The notes beneath the pieces are model-generated. The model had not been told where the DNA came from, searched no databases, and saw only the letters and a program-made list of their open reading frames with translations. Made by a program: the position numbers and the translations under genes. Shown here one piece after another: positions 61,511 through 64,000 of a stretch of DNA of 64,000 nucleotides (the first letter of the stretch is position 1; each line of letters opens with the position of its first letter). The DNA comes from Polaribacter tangerinus (GTDB taxonomy: Bacteria > Bacteroidota > Bacteroidia > Flavobacteriales > Flavobacteriaceae). The stretch spans positions 1,798,001-1,862,000 of the forward strand of contig NZ_CP150668.1 of NCBI RefSeq assembly GCF_038024095.1. Direction: 5' to 3'.

Positions 61511-62150
61511 TTTTTGTTTTTAATTTCCTTCTCCAATATACAATATAAATTGTTCCTAAAATTGATGGTAAAGTCCAAGCAATCAGATTTCCAATTCCTA
61601 ATCCAGCAACTATAAATGCGGTAATTGAGGCAATAAATACTCCAATCATTTTTCCGATATGATTTGACAGCCATCCATTTTTTGTTTTCTCAACATTTTT
61701 ATAAAAAATAAAATCCCTAATTGTCAATGAAAGTCCAAAGCCACCAAAGAAAACAAATAATAGATATGTCGAATTTCCTTTAATCATACCATAAGTGCCA
61801 AATAAAATCATAAGTATTGATAGTGTTAACATACTTCCAGATATGATTTTATCAATCGGTTTTGCAAGTTTCTTGCTTTTTGATTTAAAAGTCAAAATTT
61901 GATTTCCAGAAATAACTAAATAAATAGTGAATAATCCAATTAGAAAAAGAAATATATTTTCGTGATTAGGTAGCCAAGAAATTGGCATTGAGATTAGAGA
62001 ACTTATTATCATTCCGATTGAAAATAATTTTCCCATTTTTTTATGAGGTTTACTTCCTTTTTTCACAATTATACTTCCAATTCCTGTCACTAATCCAAGT
62101 CCACCAAAAAATGCGTGGATATAAATCAAAATTTTTATCGTTTCTTCCAT
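61491..62150 (-). CDS. DUF2306-like membrane protein (cassette gene)
   Basis: A 219-residue membrane protein with six or seven hydrophobic spans. KKGSKPHKKMGKLFSIGMI (about 30-48) is the kind of loop seen in DUF2306 and related proteins of unknown function, and WLSNHIGKMIGVFIASITAF carries a further histidine. Its last codons (GCC AAC ACC GTA TAA) lie inside repeat R3, so the repeat provides part of the coding sequence. It is the first unit after the recombinase, on the same strand. Confidence 0.7.
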   Translation of the reverse strand: MEETIKILIYIHAFFGGLGLVTGIGSIIVKKGSKPHKKMGKLFSIGMIISSLISMPISWLPNHENIFLFLIGLFTIYLVISGNQILTFKSKSKKLAKPIDKIISGSMLTLSILMILFGTYGMIKGNSTYLLFVFFGGFGLSLTIRDFIFYKNVEKTKNGWLSNHIGKMIGVFIASITAFIVAGLGIGNLIAWTLPSILGTIYIVYWRRKLKTKTVANTV

Positions 62151-62253
62151 CTGTTTTTTATTGAGTTTAGCGATTCAAAATTCAGATTATAGTTTTGGTT
62201 TAGAAAGTTTAAAATTCCGAATTGTTGTTTTTTAGCGATGAGTTGTTCAAATT

Positions 62254-62323
62254 GTTGCCAACTGGTTATATGAAGCACAAAGTTCCTGTTTATAGTTTTC
62301 TGTTACCGGATAACAGGAACTTT
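62254..62323. promoter_or_regulatory. Inverted repeat at the recombinase 3' end, candidate terminator or primary recombination site
   Basis: AAAGTTCCTGTT (62279-62290) and AACAGGAACTTT (62312-62323) are perfect 12-bp arms around the recombinase stop codon. On the minus strand the structure lacks a strong T-run, so termination is uncertain. A GTTGCCAAC at 62254-62262 echoes GTTGGCAAC at the end of R3 (61500-61508). The site lies between recombinase and first cassette, where an attI-like site would be expected. Confidence 0.4.
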
Positions 62324-63102
62324 TGTTTTTCTTTACGGTTTTGCTCTAAAGATAATAAAATTGAATCTAAAGGACTCTGAATTTCTAATAAATCTTTTTT
62401 AGCAACATGGGTGTATATCATTGTTGTCTCAGGTCTCGAATGACCTAAAAGCTCTTGTATATGTCTTATTCCAACTCCGTTTTCTAATAAATGGGTAGCA
62501 TAACTATGCCGTAATGTATGGGGTGATACATTTTTTGTAATTCCTGCAAGAGCAACATTTTTACTTAAAAATTTTCGAATGCTACTCTCAGAATATTTTT
62601 TTCCAGCCAACCCTTCAATGAAATAAAAATTTGGTTTGTAGCTTAATAAATAATTATTTAGGAGTGGTAAAAATGATTTTGCTAAGACCACAAACCTATC
62701 TTTTCTACCTTTGCCAGATACTACTTTTACTAAATTTCTTTCTATATCTATTTCACTTAATTTTAAATTTGTTATTTCTCCAACACGCAACCCAGATGAA
62801 TATAAAAGAGCTATAATGGCACGGTGTTTTAAGTTTTTTGTAACCTGTAAAATAGATATTACTTCTTCGGCCGACAATATATTAGGTAACTTTTTAGATC
62901 TTTTAGGACGTGTTAACACAACCGGATTAATCTTTATTTCTGGGCAATAACTCAAAAAAAGTTTCAGGGCACTTGTAAATTGTCTTTGTGTACTAATGGA
63001 ATAACTTCTTCGAATAAAAACGTCTTCAATAAAAACTTCTACATCTCTATCACTAATATTTTGTAGTTCTTTATCTCTGTAAAAATTAATAAAATCAGCC
63101 AT
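62290..63102 (-). CDS. Tyrosine recombinase, catalytic portion
   Basis: Site-specific recombinase with an intact catalytic domain: Arg106 in SSGLRVGEI, Lys131 in SGKGRKDRF, His195/Arg198 in PHTLRHSYATH, His221 in LLGHSRPETT and nucleophile Tyr230 in MIYTHV. Residues 1-55 complete the core-binding SAM-like domain. The ATG at 63100-63102 is internal: the same frame stays open upstream (KELLNGFFKYLRGKRYSKSS) to the point where the N-terminal part (63171-63452) ends. Together they make about 387 residues. It resembles XerC/D-IntI relatives and adjoins the repeat array. Confidence 0.9.
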   Translation of the reverse strand: MADFINFYRDKELQNISDRDVEVFIEDVFIRRSYSISTQRQFTSALKLFLSYCPEIKINPVVLTRPKRSKKLPNILSAEEVISILQVTKNLKHRAIIALLYSSGLRVGEITNLKLSEIDIERNLVKVVSGKGRKDRFVVLAKSFLPLLNNYLLSYKPNFYFIEGLAGKKYSESSIRKFLSKNVALAGITKNVSPHTLRHSYATHLLENGVGIRHIQELLGHSRPETTMIYTHVAKKDLLEIQSPLDSILLSLEQNRKEKQKFLLSGNRKL

Positions 63103-63170
63103 AAAAAAAGTATACGTATCTATGCTACTCTTGCTATACCTTTTACCTCTTAAATATTTAAAAAATCCAT

Positions 63171-63452
63171 TTAGTAGTTCTTTTTGCCCTTTTTTAAGTT
63201 TCGCTCATATGTATGTTTTCCGTAAAGCCTATCAGAATTAATATGAGCTTTGTTTTTGAAAGCAGTAAAAATTAAGGCTAAATTTTCTTCGGTGTCCTTT
63301 GTGTACCAAGTTTTTAAAGAACTACTCCAATATACATTTTGTAAAGACCTTAAAACAGATAAAAGATACTTGTTATAGGTAAAACGAATTAAAAGTTGAG
63401 CCTGCTGTCGATGTAACTTTTGTTCTAAAATGATGGTTGGTAGAGTTGTCAT
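63171..63452 (-). CDS. Tyrosine recombinase, N-terminal portion (separate frame)
   Basis: A 93-residue frame that opens the recombinase. It has an N-terminal domain with QLLIRFTYNKYLLSVLRSL and YWSSSLKTWYTKDTEENL (about 19-58), a beta-hairpin-like module that precedes the SAM-like domain in Bacteroidetes recombinases. It ends at TAA (63171-63173) five codons after an A AAA AAG heptamer (63189-63195). A -1 shift there joins it to the catalytic frame as ...ERNLKK-GQKELLNGFF. Either programmed frameshifting, a one-base deletion or a sequencing error would explain it. Confidence 0.85.
   Translation of the reverse strand: MTTLPTIILEQKLHRQQAQLLIRFTYNKYLLSVLRSLQNVYWSSSLKTWYTKDTEENLALIFTAFKNKAHINSDRLYGKHTYERNLKKGKKNY
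63189..63195 (-). promoter_or_regulatory. Candidate -1 frameshift site in the recombinase gene
   Basis: The minus strand reads TTA AAA AAG GGC in the zero frame, so A AAA AAG is in the canonical register. A -1 slip continues GGG CAA AAA GAA into the catalytic frame. It is the same heptamer as in the neighbouring IS3 element. No strong stimulating hairpin is evident downstream. Confidence 0.5.
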
Positions 63453-63517
63453 TTTTTTTCTTTTTTAAGCAAGTTCAATATAAGAAAAAAAATATAAGTT
63501 ATTGTTACCAAAAAACG

Positions 63518-64000
63518 CTATAGTAGTAATTGCTTAATAGCGGCCTTAGAAAAAGTATACATTGGCATGCTACTCATAATACTTATATCGTCTAAAAAAG
63601 TGCTTTCGTTGGCAAGAAAAGCCATTACCTTTTCTGAATTATTTTTTTTAAAAATTTTGGTAAAAACTTCTTTGCCACTCATTTTTTCCGATAATAAAAC
63701 ATCCAATAAGGTTGCGTCATACCAACTATAGGTTGCATCTCTAAAACTTTTTTTATAAATAGGAGTGTTGTTTTTTTCTAATTCCGATACAATGTTAGTT
63801 GCATCTTTTTGAATAAATTGAAATGTATATCCACTACTAGCTTTGGTAAAACCGCCAGCTGTACCAATATTAATAATGTTTTTCTCTGGATGTTTTTTAA
63901 ACTTTGCTAAAGACATCGGAATTACGCCAAACTCTTCATGAGAAATTTTATAATTAGTTATTTTTAAAACCTCTTTAATGTATTTTTTTAAAGCTACCGA
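63518..64000 (-). CDS. crtY: Lycopene cyclase, C-terminal part (runs off the window)
   Basis: The open frame continues past the ATG at 63916 to the window edge (...GSFKKYIKEVLKITNYKIS, then HEEFGVIPMSLAKF), so the true start lies outside. HEEFGVIPM and IGTAGGFTKASSGYTFQFI are the late signatures of bacterial lycopene beta-cyclase, a flavoprotein that closes the ionone rings of lycopene to give beta-carotene. Beta-carotene leads to zeaxanthin and, in many marine flavobacteria, retinal for proteorhodopsin. It ends 65 bases from the recombinase start on the same strand. Confidence 0.9.
   Translation of the reverse strand, partial: SVALKKYIKEVLKITNYKISHEEFGVIPMSLAKFKKHPEKNIINIGTAGGFTKASSGYTFQFIQKDATNIVSELEKNNTPIYKKSFRDATYSWYDATLLDVLLSEKMSGKEVFTKIFKKNNSEKVMAFLANESTFLDDISIMSSMPMYTFSKAAIKQLLL

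Overview
The window is AT-rich chromosomal DNA that I assign to a gliding marine member of the Flavobacteriaceae (Bacteroidota; Polaribacter- or Tenacibaculum-like). The assignment rests on gldH, a PorZ-like type IX secretion protein, a GLPGLI protein beside a TonB-dependent receptor, DUF2452, DUF4837, a carotenoid lycopene cyclase, weak Shine-Dalgarno sites and Bacteroidetes-type promoters (-33 TTTG, -7 TAnnTTTG). Genus is inferred, not shown.

Bases 1-16600 are core genes: a molybdenum-cofactor cluster (moaC, MobA-like), holB, pgk, an aldo/keto reductase, glnS, DUF2452-folB, tRNA-Cys, an MBL hydrolase with a subtilase lipoprotein, an M1 peptidase, a LysE exporter, and an asd/flavin-FeS reductase pair. 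Bases 16950-22350 hold trhO and a minus-strand outer-membrane operon: small secreted protein, GLPGLI protein, then a TonB receptor whose frame is broken at a run of twelve A. Bases 22360-35700 return to housekeeping: ricT, gldH, PBP1A, split scoA/scoB, xth, mltD, DUF4837, trpS, plsC, hemolysin III and CYTH. Bases 35775-50000 hold porZ-recO-TonB receptor, SdpI/tesB/FemAB-like genes and an RND efflux operon facing a GAF histidine kinase. Bases 51280-55660 are a redox-repair island: an AraC regulator, then msrB, a thioredoxin-like protein, a glutaredoxin-GNAT fusion, a small unknown, msrA and an AhpD-like protein.

Bases 57190-63450 are the accessory region and the most interesting part. A tyrosine recombinase (two frames joined at an A AAA AAG slippery heptamer) sits beside three direct copies of a roughly 125-135 bp structured repeat. 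Each repeat is a large imperfect palindrome with an apical GCGA hairpin, and the copies lie at the edges of single-function minus-strand units: a DUF2306-like membrane protein, a ParDE toxin-antitoxin pair with its own promoter and operator, and a CDF cation transporter. The layout resembles an integron cassette array, but with a non-canonical recombinase and repeat. An IS110 remnant with a candidate bridge-RNA leader and an IS150-group IS3 element (1405 bp) have landed between repeats. The window ends inside crtY (lycopene cyclase).

Intergenic stretches over about 300 bases are described as features. No CRISPR array, rRNA or replication origin was seen. All family names come from reading the proteins; no database search was run.
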